DNA of 64,000 nucleotides from CAUZIR01 sp034421295 (GCA_034421295.1 DAOUKM010000017.1:19868-83867); one strand, 5' to 3'. Counted from the first letter of the stretch, positions 42,271 through 51,301 are shown. A program made the numbers and translations. Notes: a model not told the origin generated them from the letters alone.

Positions 42271-43255
42271 TCGGTTGGTCGTCTCCAACCCCTACCTGGA
42301 GGAGATCTACGAGCCGATATCCGGGAGCCTTGCCCGGGTTGAGGACAGGCTGGCCCGGGTGGGGGATGGCAGGTACCTGTACCTGGCCGAGCCGCTGGAC
42401 CACGTCCTTCAGTCCTTCGGAAAGATGCTGCGACCGGCCGTCACCCTGATGTCGTCGCGCTTCCATCCCAACGACGGTCGAAGGGTCGAGCTCATGGCAG
42501 GGGCGGTGGAGCTCCTGCACGTGGCCACCCTGATCCACGACGATACCGTCGACGAGTCGGATCTTCGCAGGGGCAGGGCGACCGTCGCCAGCCTGTGGGG
42601 GCGCAACGCCGCAGTGGTCGTGGGCGACTACATCTTCGCCGCCTCCGCCAGCTTCGTTTGCGATACGGAGAACGTGAGGGTCATTCGCCGATTTGCCGAG
42701 ACGATCATGGAACTGTCGAAGGGACAGCTGCACGAGATGGCCAATGCATTCAGTCCCGATCAGGACATGAAGGGATACACCGACCGCATATACAGCAAGA
42801 CGGCATCACTGTTTGCGACGGCGGCTGAGTCGGGCGCGGTGCTCAGCGGGGCGAATGAGGAGACGGTTCAGGCGCTGCGGAGCTACGGGTGCAACCTGGG
42901 AATGGCCTTCCAGGTCGTCGACGACATCCTGGATGTTCAGGGCAGCACGGAGGAGGTGGGTAAACCCGTTGGCAACGACCTGCTGAACGGGGTCGTCACC
43001 CTGCCCGTGTTCGCATATCTAAAGGGTCATCCCGAGGACAGGTCGGTCGCCGAGTTCTTCGCCAACCCGCAGGACCGGGCCCCGGCAGAGCGCGTGCTGC
43101 GTGCCGCCAGGGCCCCGGAGGTGATCGATGAGGCCTATGCCTTCGCAAAGGATATGTGCGACCGGGCGCGGCGCAGCCTGTCTGCGCTCCCGGATACCGC
43201 CGAGCGTCGCTCTCTTCTGGACCTGGTCGATTACGTGATGGCCCGGGACAGGTAG
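42260..43255 (+). CDS. Long-chain polyprenyl diphosphate synthase
   Basis: This trans-prenyltransferase builds the isoprenoid tail of quinones or undecaprenyl-related lipids. The 331-residue protein has the two aspartate-rich motifs D94-D95-T-V-D98-ESD (FARM) and D221-D222-I-L-D225 (SARM), plus GKMLRPAV for IPP binding. Chain length cannot be predicted safely. I chose TTG 42260, which lies inside the metG end with GAGG nine bases upstream. The longer frame from 42113 is rejected. Confidence 0.9.
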   Translation: MASDRLVVSNPYLEEIYEPISGSLARVEDRLARVGDGRYLYLAEPLDHVLQSFGKMLRPAVTLMSSRFHPNDGRRVELMAGAVELLHVATLIHDDTVDESDLRRGRATVASLWGRNAAVVVGDYIFAASASFVCDTENVRVIRRFAETIMELSKGQLHEMANAFSPDQDMKGYTDRIYSKTASLFATAAESGAVLSGANEETVQALRSYGCNLGMAFQVVDDILDVQGSTEEVGKPVGNDLLNGVVTLPVFAYLKGHPEDRSVAEFFANPQDRAPAERVLRAARAPEVIDEAYAFAKDMCDRARRSLSALPDTAERRSLLDLVDYVMARDR

Positions 43256-43271
43256 AACCTGCCCCCGCTCC

Positions 43272-43592
43272 CTACCGGATGACCGACATGGGGGTGGCGT
43301 TCATGCGGGTGATGACCGAGCGCTCGCGGTCGAGCATCTCGGTGACCCTCGGAAGCATCTCGTTCTCCCACCGCTCGTTCTCGTATATCGCCTTGTAGAG
43401 CCGCTCGCGCTCGCTCTCCGACTCGAATCGACGTATCCAGACGTAATGATCGGGATCCTCTTCGTCTACGAACGATCCGACCACCACCACGCCCTTTGAG
43501 ATCTGAAACGGGATCACCGTTTCGTCCATGTAGCGAGCCCACTGTTCGCGCTTTCCGGGCCTGCACCAGTACTGCCTTAACTCGAATAGCAT
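43272..43592 (-). CDS. NIPSNAP family protein
   Basis: This is a 106-residue dimeric alpha-beta barrel type protein. It has LFELRQYWCRPGKREQW, FVDEEDPDHYVWIRRFES and WENEMLPRVTEML, typical of the NIPSNAP family. Its function is unknown. ATG 43592 has AGGAG six bases upstream; the GTG at 43607 is an alternative. Confidence 0.85.
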   Translation of the reverse strand: MLFELRQYWCRPGKREQWARYMDETVIPFQISKGVVVVGSFVDEEDPDHYVWIRRFESESERERLYKAIYENERWENEMLPRVTEMLDRERSVITRMNATPMSVIR

Positions 43593-43646
43593 GTCGTTCT
43601 CCTGCACTCATCCGTTCTGGTTGCCACCGCCGCTACCCCCTTCTTC

Positions 43647-44702
43647 TCAGCCAGCGTAGAACAGTCCGACGCTCGCACCAAGGTACATTGCGATGAGCAG
43701 GGCCGCCTCCGGCTTGGCCCACCGCCTTCCCGGACGACCCGTCCTGCGGGATCGGTAAAGCAGCGCCGCCACGACGACCGCGGTCATGGCTATCGCAATG
43801 AATCCGGTAATGGCATGAGAGCGGGAGATGGCGGCCCATATGGTGCCGCCTGTTACGGCGAGCTCATCGGCCGACAGTATGAAGCCCATGTTGAAAAGGT
43901 TCGACCCGAGGAGGTTGCCCACCGCAAGCGCCGGCGACCCTATGCGCAGCGCGGCCAGTGAGGTGGCCACCTCGGGGAGCGATGTGCTGATGGCCAGGAA
44001 CTGGGTTCCGACGAACGACGCTTCCCAGCCCAGGTTGTCGGCGAGCCGGTCGCCGGCGTAGGAGAGCCATACGGAACTTGCGATGACCACGAGGGCCGAG
44101 GCCAAGTAGATGCCTACCGCACCGCGGAGACCGGGCGGCTCCTCCTCGGCTTCCTCCCTCCCGCCGTCGGACTGCGGGCCTGGCCCATCCCCGGCCTGTG
44201 CGGAACCCTGGGAAGGGCTCTCAAGCCTGTAGACGGCGAACGTGGAGAGCGCGAAAAAGGCGAACAGCGCGGCGGTGAGGGGGCTGATATACCAGCCCGC
44301 CATCACGCCCGTTGAGTGGTGAACCAGGGTCGCCGCCGAGGCGATCAGGATGACCCCCGCGCCCACGCCCGCCACGACCAATGAAGTCCTCGGCACATGG
44401 CTCAGCAGAGGGCCGTTTCGCCAGACAAGGTCGGCGATGCCTATGATGAGAATATTGACGAGGTTGCTGCCGAAGGCCGCCCCCGCCGCAAGGTCCGGAG
44501 AGTCCTGGAGCCTTATCGCGCTAACGCCCGTTCCCAGCTCTGGCAGGGACGTGGCGGTGGCCAGCAGCACCATCCCCACGAAGGTGTGCCCCAGTCCCGT
44601 CCTTCTCGCGATGACGTCCGAGGACCGGGTCAGATACCTGGCACTGCCCAGGATCAGTACGGCCGAGGCAAGCAACTGCAGCCACAGTAGAGCTGCCTGC
44701 AA
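43647..44702 (-). CDS. Sodium/calcium exchanger family membrane protein
   Basis: The 351-residue CaCA transporter has about ten membrane helices in two inverted halves. The alpha repeats are GMVLLATATSLPELGTG (about 43-59) and FLAISTSLPEVATSLAA (about 238-254), each with the ion-binding Glu after Leu-Pro. A hydrophilic acidic loop (about 160-190) separates the halves. It starts with TTG. Ca2+/Na+ is the usual substrate pair; K+ dependence or H+ coupling cannot be told. Confidence 0.9.
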   Translation of the reverse strand: MQAALLWLQLLASAVLILGSARYLTRSSDVIARRTGLGHTFVGMVLLATATSLPELGTGVSAIRLQDSPDLAAGAAFGSNLVNILIIGIADLVWRNGPLLSHVPRTSLVVAGVGAGVILIASAATLVHHSTGVMAGWYISPLTAALFAFFALSTFAVYRLESPSQGSAQAGDGPGPQSDGGREEAEEEPPGLRGAVGIYLASALVVIASSVWLSYAGDRLADNLGWEASFVGTQFLAISTSLPEVATSLAALRIGSPALAVGNLLGSNLFNMGFILSADELAVTGGTIWAAISRSHAITGFIAIAMTAVVVAALLYRSRRTGRPGRRWAKPEAALLIAMYLGASVGLFYAG

Positions 44703-44705
44703 GGG

Positions 44706-46145
44706 CTATTCTACCGACAGTACCCTGAGGAGATTGGTACCTCCGGGCACGCCTACGGGCAGGCCGGCCACCAGCACCACCTGGGTGCCGGCCGTGACCC
44801 CCGGGATCTTGGTCGCCTCCTGCTGCACGCGGGCGAAGAAATCGTCGACATTGCGGATCGGCTCGGTAGTCACCGGGAGCACCCCCCAGCTCAAGTTCAG
44901 GGCGCGCTGCGTGCGATCCGAAGGCGTCAGGGCGAGTATCGGTGCCTTGGGCCTGTACTTTGAGACCCTCCCCGCCGTGCTGCCCGACTCGGTGAAGGCA
45001 ACGATCAACCCCGCGCCGATCTGCCGCGCGGTCTGGCAGGCGTTGTAGGCGATGGCGTCGTCGGTCAGGCTCTCCAGGTGCTGGCGCTTTTCGACCAGCA
45101 TCGCCTCGTATGGCAGGGCCGCCTCCGCCTCGACTGCCACCTCGGCCATCACCCTGACCGCCTCGACCGCGTAAATGCCGATCGCGGTCTCGCCGGAGAG
45201 CATGATGGCGTCGGAGCCGTCGAACACGGCATTGGCAACGTCCGTCACCTCGGCGCGGGTGGGGGATGGCGAGTTGATCATCGATTCGAGCATCTGCGTG
45301 GCCGTGATCACCGTCTTGCCGGCCGCATTGCAGGAGCGTATGAGTCGCTTCTGTATCATCGGGACCTTCGCCAGAGGAACCTCTACTCCCAGGTCGCCCC
45401 GTGCCACCATGATCCCGTCGCTCGCCTCGAGAATCGCCTCAAACTGGGAGACGGCCTCGGAGGTCTCAATCTTGGAGACGACCAGCGGCGAGGCGCCCTT
45501 CTCGGCGAGGATCCGCTTCGCCGCGTCGACATCGGCCGAGGTTGTAACGCCGGACACGGCCACAAAGTCCACGCGTTGGTCCGCAGCGAACTCCAGGGCA
45601 CGCCGGGCCTTAAGGTCCGGGAAGGGCTGCGATGGAGCGACGCCGGGCAGGCTGACGCCCCTTGCCTCCGTCACCAGGCCAAGGGTCAGGGCCTCGCAAA
45701 GCACGTCCGGCCCCTCGACCCGAATGACCCTCAGGCGGACCATGCCGTCGGATATCAGCACGAAATTGCCGGGGCTGGCGTCCCTGTGAATGCCGGGCGG
45801 CGAGATGCAAAGCAGCTCCTGGTCCCCGACGACCTCCCTGCTGGTCAGGGTGAGCCGGTCTCCGGGCTTGATGGCGATCCCGCCCGATCTGATCGTGCCG
45901 GTCCTGTACTTGGGGCCCGGGACGTCCACCATCAGTGCAACGGGCAGCCTGAGATCGCTGGCGACCGAGCGCACCGTCTGTACGGCTCTTATGTGCTCAT
46001 CGGGAGAGCCGTGGGCCAGGTTCAGCCGCGCTACGCTCGCGCCGGCCCTGACCAGCGCAGTAACGTCGGCATGCGACTCAACCGCCGGCCCGAGAGTGCA
46101 GACGATCTTGGTTCTCGGGATTTCGTGGTTGCGATAGGTCGTCAC
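44706..46145 (-). CDS. pyk: Pyruvate kinase
   Basis: Pyk makes pyruvate and ATP from PEP and ADP. The 479-residue protein has KIVCTLGPA, ARLNLAHGSPDEH, the substrate-binding VSKIETSEAV, MVARGDLGVEVPL, TATQMLESMINSPSPTRAEVTDVANAV (in separate pieces) and AIMLSGETAIG. The Lys of SKIE and Glu of the loop are intact. It begins with GTG 46145. Together with PPDK it sets the PEP/pyruvate balance. Confidence 0.96.
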   Translation of the reverse strand: MTTYRNHEIPRTKIVCTLGPAVESHADVTALVRAGASVARLNLAHGSPDEHIRAVQTVRSVASDLRLPVALMVDVPGPKYRTGTIRSGGIAIKPGDRLTLTSREVVGDQELLCISPPGIHRDASPGNFVLISDGMVRLRVIRVEGPDVLCEALTLGLVTEARGVSLPGVAPSQPFPDLKARRALEFAADQRVDFVAVSGVTTSADVDAAKRILAEKGASPLVVSKIETSEAVSQFEAILEASDGIMVARGDLGVEVPLAKVPMIQKRLIRSCNAAGKTVITATQMLESMINSPSPTRAEVTDVANAVFDGSDAIMLSGETAIGIYAVEAVRVMAEVAVEAEAALPYEAMLVEKRQHLESLTDDAIAYNACQTARQIGAGLIVAFTESGSTAGRVSKYRPKAPILALTPSDRTQRALNLSWGVLPVTTEPIRNVDDFFARVQQEATKIPGVTAGTQVVLVAGLPVGVPGGTNLLRVLSVE

Positions 46146-46247
46146 TGTGCGGCTGATCCGACACTAGGCTACTACAGGGCAGCAGCGGGGTCACCAGATG
46201 GGGCGAAGGTACGGCCCCGTTCGGTAGGCGGTGCCGCCGGGGTCGTT

Positions 46248-46253
46248 TAGAAT
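46248..46253 (+). promoter_or_regulatory. Candidate -10 element (TAGAAT) for the zinc-ribbon gene
   Basis: The hexamer ends only eight bases before ATG 46262. If used, transcription would start at or within a few bases of the initiation codon, giving a leaderless mRNA. No clear -35 is seen. Confidence 0.4.
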
Positions 46254-46261
46254 GGCCGCCG

Positions 46262-46963
46262 ATGGACGATCTGAGCCGCCTTAACGACCTGCAGGGAGTC
46301 GATCTGCACCTGCAGTCGTCGAGGGAGGAACTGGCCGAGGTGAAGCGAAAGCTCTCGGATGAGGGCGACCTGCCAAAGATAAGGAGTCAGCTCCAGAGGA
46401 TTGAGACGGTCCTTGAGGATCGCTCAGCTAAGGGACGGTCGGCGGAGAGGGAGATGGAGCGCCTTTCCGGGGTCGTGAACGGTCTGGAGCGGCGTCTCTA
46501 CGACGGATCGGTGACCAACCAGCGGGAATTTGACGCGCTCAGCGATCAGCGTGATCACGCGGCCGCCGAGAGAGGCCAGGCTGAGGAGGGGTTGCTCGAG
46601 CTGATGGTCGAGATGGACGACCTGCAGGGCGCAAGGGAGCGCCATCTGGTGGCCATCGAGAGGATGACCAGGCTTAGAGCGGACGAGGTTTCCAACCTGG
46701 AGGTCCGCGAGTACGAGCTGTCCCTGGACATCGCCGACATGGAGGAGGTCAGGGAGCGCAGTGCGGCGGACCTGCCGGCCGGGCTTCTGGCTCGATATGA
46801 GGCCCTGAGAAAGAGCCGTGGCGGCCAGGCGGTCGCATCCCTGGACGGCCGGGTCTGCGGGGTCTGCAGGGTGGAGCTCCCGACGGGGGACCTGGCCAGG
46901 GCGAGGGCCGGCCAGGATCTGGTGCAGTGCAACAGTTGCAGAAGGATTATCTTTACCGGGTGA
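46262..46963 (+). CDS. Coiled-coil protein with C4 zinc ribbon
   Basis: The 233-residue protein has a long coiled coil (about 1-180) and a C-terminal zinc ribbon with CGVCRVELPTG and CNSCRR (zf-RING_7 family, PF02591). Such proteins are common in bacteria and of uncertain role; links to nucleic acid binding are proposed. ATG 46262 has no Shine-Dalgarno site and may be leaderless. It lies 28 bases before the recombinase-like gene. Confidence 0.88.
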   Translation: MDDLSRLNDLQGVDLHLQSSREELAEVKRKLSDEGDLPKIRSQLQRIETVLEDRSAKGRSAEREMERLSGVVNGLERRLYDGSVTNQREFDALSDQRDHAAAERGQAEEGLLELMVEMDDLQGARERHLVAIERMTRLRADEVSNLEVREYELSLDIADMEEVRERSAADLPAGLLARYEALRKSRGGQAVASLDGRVCGVCRVELPTGDLARARAGQDLVQCNSCRRIIFTG

Positions 46964-46991
46964 GCGGGCTAGGCCCCCGCAGGGGACCTGG

Positions 46992-48326
46992 ATGAGGGCC
47001 CTCGGCTACTGTCGGCCAGACGCCCCGGACTTTCCGGCAGAGCGCTTCGATGCCCTCTTCGAAGAGTTCTGCGATGCCAATCTCCACCAGCCGGTCCAGA
47101 CCTTCGTGGAACTGGAAGCGGGCACCGAGCAGTTTGCATCGATGCTTGAGTACATCCGGGGCTCGGGCAGCGAGTTCCTTGCGGTGGTACCTGACGCGAG
47201 GCACCTGGGGAGGGACCTTGAGGCCGTGGCTCGCTCGCTCGTTGACATAGAGAGCACCGGATCGACTGTGACCTGCATGGACGACGAGTTCCCGGACCCG
47301 GTCCAGAATGCCTTCCAGAGGCTTGGAATAAAGGGGGTTTCCCGGACCAGGAGCCTGCGTGTTAGCGAGGCGATGAGGAGGAGGGCATCCCAGGGCAAGG
47401 CCCTGGGCCGGCCCCTTTTCGGTTATCGAATCGGAAGTGACGGTACCCTTCAGGTAGTGCGCGAGCAGGCCGCCGTGGTCGAGCTGATCTACCGGCTCTA
47501 CACGTCCGACGGACTCGGCTACCGCCTGATTGCCCAGCATCTCAACGAGAGGGGAATCACCACACGCCGCGGGTCTCCGTGGAACGTGGTCACGGTCAGG
47601 GACGTGCTACGGAATCCCGTCTACACCGGCACTTACAACAGGTTCGGCATGCGCCTGCCCAGGGTGCACGAGGCGATCATCGCACCGGCGATATACAGGC
47701 AGGCACAGGACCGGATGCGCGCCCGCAGGCCCATCGGACGGGTGTCGAAATCGGAGCCGTTTCTCCTCTCCGGGCTGGTGACCTGCGCCGGGTGCGGCAA
47801 CAACATGATGGGGGTGACGCGACGCCAGAAGTGGAAGCGCAAGGATGGTCGCAGGGCCTCGGGGGTCTACCGTTACTATCAGTGCCAGTCCCGGCAGAAC
47901 CAGGGCCGCTGCGAATACCGGACCTGGCGGGCGTCCCTCCTGGAGTCCACCGTCATCAGCCAGCTCAGAGACAGGATCGCCCGGTCCCTGCTCGAGGCCA
48001 GGCTGGACGCCGAAGGAAATAGCGAGCGCCTCGCGCAGGTGCGCCGGCGCAGGGAAGATCGTGTCGAGGCGGCGGAACGCAGGCTGGTGAGCGCGCTCAG
48101 GCGGGTGGCGAGGGCCGAGATACCCCTCTATCTGCTGGAGGACTACCTGAAGGAACTGGACTCCCTCAGGCGGCAGGCCGCACGGGGCGAGGAGGCCGGA
48201 CCCTCCGGGACGCTTGCCCGCCTGCAGGCCGAGCCGGCGCCGGGCTTCGACGAATTGCGGTCGCTGATCGAGGACAATGTGGAGCGCATCATGGTGAGGG
48301 ACGAGGGGGTCGAAGTTCACATCTAG
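46992..48326 (+). CDS. Serine-recombinase-like protein lacking the catalytic serine
   Basis: The 444-residue protein follows the architecture of large serine recombinases. It has a short resolvase-like N domain (about 1-120), a Recombinase domain (about 125-240, AQHLNERGITTRRG, WNVVTVRDVLRNPVYTG), a zinc ribbon (CAGCGNN and later CQSRQNQGRC) and a coiled-coil tail. In active enzymes the N terminus reads YxRxS; here it reads GYCRPDAPD, with no serine in the first 49 residues. The later DR..R patch is also altered (DARHLGRD). Strand transfer therefore looks impossible. It sits between housekeeping genes just upstream of rnpB, with no flanking element. The long frame from 46818 is rejected; ATG 46992 fits the domain. 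Confidence 0.8.
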   Translation: MRALGYCRPDAPDFPAERFDALFEEFCDANLHQPVQTFVELEAGTEQFASMLEYIRGSGSEFLAVVPDARHLGRDLEAVARSLVDIESTGSTVTCMDDEFPDPVQNAFQRLGIKGVSRTRSLRVSEAMRRRASQGKALGRPLFGYRIGSDGTLQVVREQAAVVELIYRLYTSDGLGYRLIAQHLNERGITTRRGSPWNVVTVRDVLRNPVYTGTYNRFGMRLPRVHEAIIAPAIYRQAQDRMRARRPIGRVSKSEPFLLSGLVTCAGCGNNMMGVTRRQKWKRKDGRRASGVYRYYQCQSRQNQGRCEYRTWRASLLESTVISQLRDRIARSLLEARLDAEGNSERLAQVRRRREDRVEAAERRLVSALRRVARAEIPLYLLEDYLKELDSLRRQAARGEEAGPSGTLARLQAEPAPGFDELRSLIEDNVERIMVRDEGVEVHI

Positions 48327-48399
48327 CCCCGTTTTCTTCGGCATGCTCCCCGGCTGCCCGTTACGACTGCGGCGGTCACGCGCTCTTCCGGGGGTCTGT

Positions 48400-48405
48400 T
48401 AGAAT
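48400..48405 (+). promoter_or_regulatory. Candidate -10 element (TAGAAT) for rnpB
   Basis: TAGAAT ends seven bases before the paired 5' end of RNase P RNA, the proper distance for a start at 48412. A matching -35 is not clear. Confidence 0.55.
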
Positions 48406-48411
48406 CGAGAC

Positions 48412-48855
48412 GGGCGCAAGATGGCCGGGCGGCCGCCCTCCGCGGGCCGGAGGGAGGAAAGTCCGAGCTCCATTCGGGCGGGATGCCCGCTAACGGCGGG
48501 GCGGGGCGACCCGACGGAAAGTGCCACAGAAACACACCGCCCGGTCCCACTCGTTCGAGCAGGGCGGGGTAAGGGTGAAATGGTGAGGTAAGAGCTCACC
48601 GCCCCGGCGGAGACGCCGGGGGCAGGGCAAACCCCATCCGGAGCAAGGCCTAGCAGGGGACACCGGTTGCCCCGTGTTCGGGAGCGATCGGGGTAAGAGG
48701 GTGCCCGGACCTTCCCCGGGTTGGCCGCTCGACCCCGGCGGCAACGTCGGGGCTAGATAGATGGTCGCCACGCCGTTTGCCCGCGGGAAGAAGCAACTGG
48801 CGTAAACCGCAAGCAATCGGCGTACAGAACTCGGCTTACAGGCCGTCTTGCGCCC
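48412..48855 (+). ncRNA. rnpB: RNase P RNA (type A)
   Basis: The catalytic RNA of RNase P, which trims tRNA 5' leaders. The ends pair to form P1 (48412-48426 with 48841-48855). Conserved blocks are GAGGAAAGTCC (5' P4 region), ACAGAAA, GGTGAGGTAAGAGCTCACCG and AGATAGATGGTCGCC (3' P4 region), in the right order. The size of about 444 bases is large, with GC-rich arms. The short open frames on the other strand are shadows. Confidence 0.95.
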
Positions 48856-48923
48856 GCACAGCCCTCCCGGTGACCGGCGAGGGTGAGCGGGAGGGTGTAG
48901 TCACGTTCCGCCCCGTCGGCACG

Positions 48924-48952
48924 TTGACCGGCCGATGCGCCGGCCTTAGAAT
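48924..48952 (+). promoter_or_regulatory. Promoter of tRNA-Trp
   Basis: TTGACC (48924-48929) and TAGAAT (48947-48952) are separated by exactly 17 bases. The tRNA begins 23 bases after the -10. The -35 is identical to that of the trp operon. Confidence 0.75.
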
Positions 48953-48974
48953 CTGCGCGGCGGGAGGCCGACAC

Positions 48975-49049
48975 AGGAGCGTAGCTCAGTCTGGTCAGAG
49001 CATCGGTCTCCAAAACCGAGGGTCGCGGGTTCGAATCCTGCCGCTCCTG
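48975..49049 (+). tRNA. tRNA-Trp (anticodon CCA)
   Basis: The acceptor stem AGGAGCG (48975-48981) pairs with CGCTCCT (49042-49048). The anticodon stem TCGGT/ACCGA closes CTCCAAA, giving anticodon CCA. The T arm has TTCGAAT. Discriminator G49049 is followed by an encoded CCA (49050-49052). Both anticodon and discriminator match the T-box leader of trpS. Confidence 0.97.
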
Positions 49050-49083
49050 CCAGCCGCCGCCCGGTTCTCGAGGACCTAATAAT

Positions 49084-49863
49084 TTGCTTCAGCTTGAAGG
49101 TCGATCCGCCCTTGTAACCGGTGCCGGACGAGGCATCGGCAGGGCAATAGCGATTGCGCTGGCAGGGCAGGGCGCCTCTCTACTCCTCGCCGACGTCGAC
49201 CTCGAGGCCGTAACGGGCCTTGCGGGCGAGCTCGGCGAGGGAAGGGCGATCGCCCTTCGGGCCGACGTATCCGACCTGTCCGACGTTGACGGCATGGTCG
49301 AGCGGTGCGCGGCCGCCTACGGATCGGTCGACATCCTCGTGAACAACGCTGCCGTGACCCGCTTTGCCGACGTGATGCGGATCACGCCCGGCGACTGGGA
49401 CAACATGCACTCGGTCAATGCCCGGGGCACCTTCTTCACGATGCAGCGAGCTGCTCGCGAGATGATCTCCTCCGGCAGGGGAGGGCGCATCGTCAATATA
49501 GCCTCGATAGCGGGCAAGGGATTCTCGGGAACGTCAAACGCCGCGTACGCCGCATCCAAGGGCGCGGTGATCGCCATGACCGCCATTGCGGCCCATCAGC
49601 TAGGGCCCCATGGCATCAACGTGAACTCGGTCTGCCCCGGCCTTACGAGAACGCCGCTGGGAGACGAGGTGGCCGGACAGGCCGCCAGGATTCAGGGAAT
49701 GCCGGAAGAGCAGTTCCGGGACGAGCGCGAGAAGACCATACCCATAGGCAGGGAGTGCGAGCCCGGCGAGATCGCGGCGATGGTCGCCTTCCTGGTGGGC
49801 CCCGGCGGTGACGCCATTACCGGACAGGCCATCAACGTCGACGGCGGCCTACTGAATTTCTAG
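49084..49863 (+). CDS. Short-chain dehydrogenase/reductase
   Basis: The 259-residue classical SDR has TGAGRGIGRA for cofactor binding, DVSDLSDV, VNNAA, and the catalytic set Ser141, Tyr155 and Lys159 (YAASK). The acidic DVD at the end of strand beta-2 favours NAD over NADP. The C-terminal AMVAFLVGPGGDAITGQAINVDGG is typical. It starts with TTG. The substrate is unknown. Confidence 0.9.
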   Translation: MLQLEGRSALVTGAGRGIGRAIAIALAGQGASLLLADVDLEAVTGLAGELGEGRAIALRADVSDLSDVDGMVERCAAAYGSVDILVNNAAVTRFADVMRITPGDWDNMHSVNARGTFFTMQRAAREMISSGRGGRIVNIASIAGKGFSGTSNAAYAASKGAVIAMTAIAAHQLGPHGINVNSVCPGLTRTPLGDEVAGQAARIQGMPEEQFRDEREKTIPIGRECEPGEIAAMVAFLVGPGGDAITGQAINVDGGLLNF

Positions 49864-49873
49864 GGCTCTACCT

Positions 49874-49909
49874 GTCCCCGGGCGGCCTCTAGAGGCCGGA
49901 CGCCGGGAC
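49874..49909. terminator. Hairpin between convergent SDR and amidase genes
   Basis: A 14-base perfect palindrome (GGCCTCTAGAGGCC) sits inside a longer imperfect stem formed by GTCCCCGG and CCGGGAC. Position between two convergent stops suggests a bidirectional terminator. Confidence 0.5.
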
Positions 49910-51301
49910 CTACAGCCCGGGTCCCGGGAAGGGCCCCAGTGCCTCCTCAAGGTAGGCTCCCACCGCCAGTACGACGTCCTCCCGCCAAGGGGCGGATATC
50001 ACCTGTATGCCGAGTGGCAGACCCTCCGGCGATGTGCCTCCCCTGATAACAAGGGCCGGCCAGCCTGCCAGGTTGTAGGCATGCGAGTAGCTGCCGCTCT
50101 CGGGGAAGCCGTCGTAGCCGTGGTGGTGCAGTGCGGCCGGAACGGGGGCGGCCGGTCCCAGCATCACGTCGTAGCCCTGCATGAAGCCGATCATGCGGCT
50201 GCGGTACTCCTCCAGACCGGCCAGATCGTCCATGAACTCCTTAACGGATTTCGGCTCGGAGGGCATCATGGCGATCCTGGCCTTCAGATCGGGATCCATC
50301 TCCGGCGAACCGGCCTCCCTCAGGATGGCCCGGGCGACCTGACCTGCGTCGGCACCCATGATGGAGGCGTGCAGGGCTGGCGTCCCCTCCAGGGCCTGAG
50401 GCCGGTCCTCACTCATTGCCTGGACCTCTTGCTCCAGCAGCCCCGCCGCCCGGCGCACCGCCTCCCTGAGCTCATCCGTGGGCGAGGCGACGCCGTTGGA
50501 GGTATGAAACGCCACGCGAAGTCCGCCCAGACTGACCCTGTCCGGGTCGCCCAGTGCGACCGGAACCACCGTCGGATCTCGCCCGTCGGGCCCGGCAAGG
50601 ATCGGGAGGGCGAGCGCCAGGTCTCGCACGGACCTGGCCATGGGTCCCGGCTGCGTAACGAGGCTGAACACCCCCCCGAACGGTGGCCAGTGACCCGTCC
50701 TGGGTATCCTGCCGGTCGTGGGCTTTAGGCCGGCTATGCCGCAGCAGTGCGCAGGCCAGCGTATGCTACCCCCGGCGTCGCTTCCCACCCCGAGTGGTGA
50801 TCCGCCTGCCGCTATGATCGCGGCCTCTCCGCCGCTGCTGCCCCCCGGGGTTCTGCCTGTGTCGTAGGGGTTCTTGGCCCTGCCGTACACCAGGTTTGAG
50901 CTCTCAAAGCCCATGCTGATCTCGGGCAGGTTGGTCTTGCCGAGCACTATCGCACCCGCCGCCCTCAGCCTGGCGACGACGGTCGCGTCCCGATCGGGCA
51001 CGAAGTCTTTTCGGCCAAGCGTGCCACCCGTAGAGACCACTCCCGACATTTCGTAGGCGTCCTTGATCGTGACCGGCACCCCGTGCAGGGGACCAAGCCC
51101 TTCGCCGAGCTCTACGGCCTTATCCGCACGCCGGGCCTCGTCAAGGGCCGACTGGCGGCAGAGAACGACGATAGCGTTGAGCTTCGGATTTACCTCGTCG
51201 ATGCGTGCCAGGAAGGCCCGGACCGCCTCCTCCGAGGACAATCGCCGGGATCGGATGGCCTCGGCGAGCTGTGCGGCCGTTAGATCGGTGATCTCGTGCA
51301 T
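49910..51301 (-). CDS. Amidase signature family hydrolase
   Basis: The 463-residue protein contains the amidase signature with catalytic Lys80 (VTIKDAY), cis-Ser155 (GGSSGGEA) and nucleophile Ser179 (DAGGSIRWP), at the usual spacing (75 and 24 residues). It hydrolyses amide bonds. The substrate is not predictable, and no gatB or gatC is adjacent, so GatA is unlikely. The frame is open to 51478, but ATG 51301 begins the domain. It lies 28 bases after the flavoprotein gene 51330. Confidence 0.9.
   Translation of the reverse strand: MHEITDLTAAQLAEAIRSRRLSSEEAVRAFLARIDEVNPKLNAIVVLCRQSALDEARRADKAVELGEGLGPLHGVPVTIKDAYEMSGVVSTGGTLGRKDFVPDRDATVVARLRAAGAIVLGKTNLPEISMGFESSNLVYGRAKNPYDTGRTPGGSSGGEAAIIAAGGSPLGVGSDAGGSIRWPAHCCGIAGLKPTTGRIPRTGHWPPFGGVFSLVTQPGPMARSVRDLALALPILAGPDGRDPTVVPVALGDPDRVSLGGLRVAFHTSNGVASPTDELREAVRRAAGLLEQEVQAMSEDRPQALEGTPALHASIMGADAGQVARAILREAGSPEMDPDLKARIAMMPSEPKSVKEFMDDLAGLEEYRSRMIGFMQGYDVMLGPAAPVPAALHHHGYDGFPESGSYSHAYNLAGWPALVIRGGTSPEGLPLGIQVISAPWREDVVLAVGAYLEEALGPFPGPGL

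Noticed and set aside
46992..48326. Active integrative element
   Set aside because: The catalytic serine is missing, and I found no att repeats, cargo genes or tRNA-end duplication nearby.
48490..49013. Small minus-strand frames
   Set aside because: They lie across RNase P RNA and tRNA-Trp.
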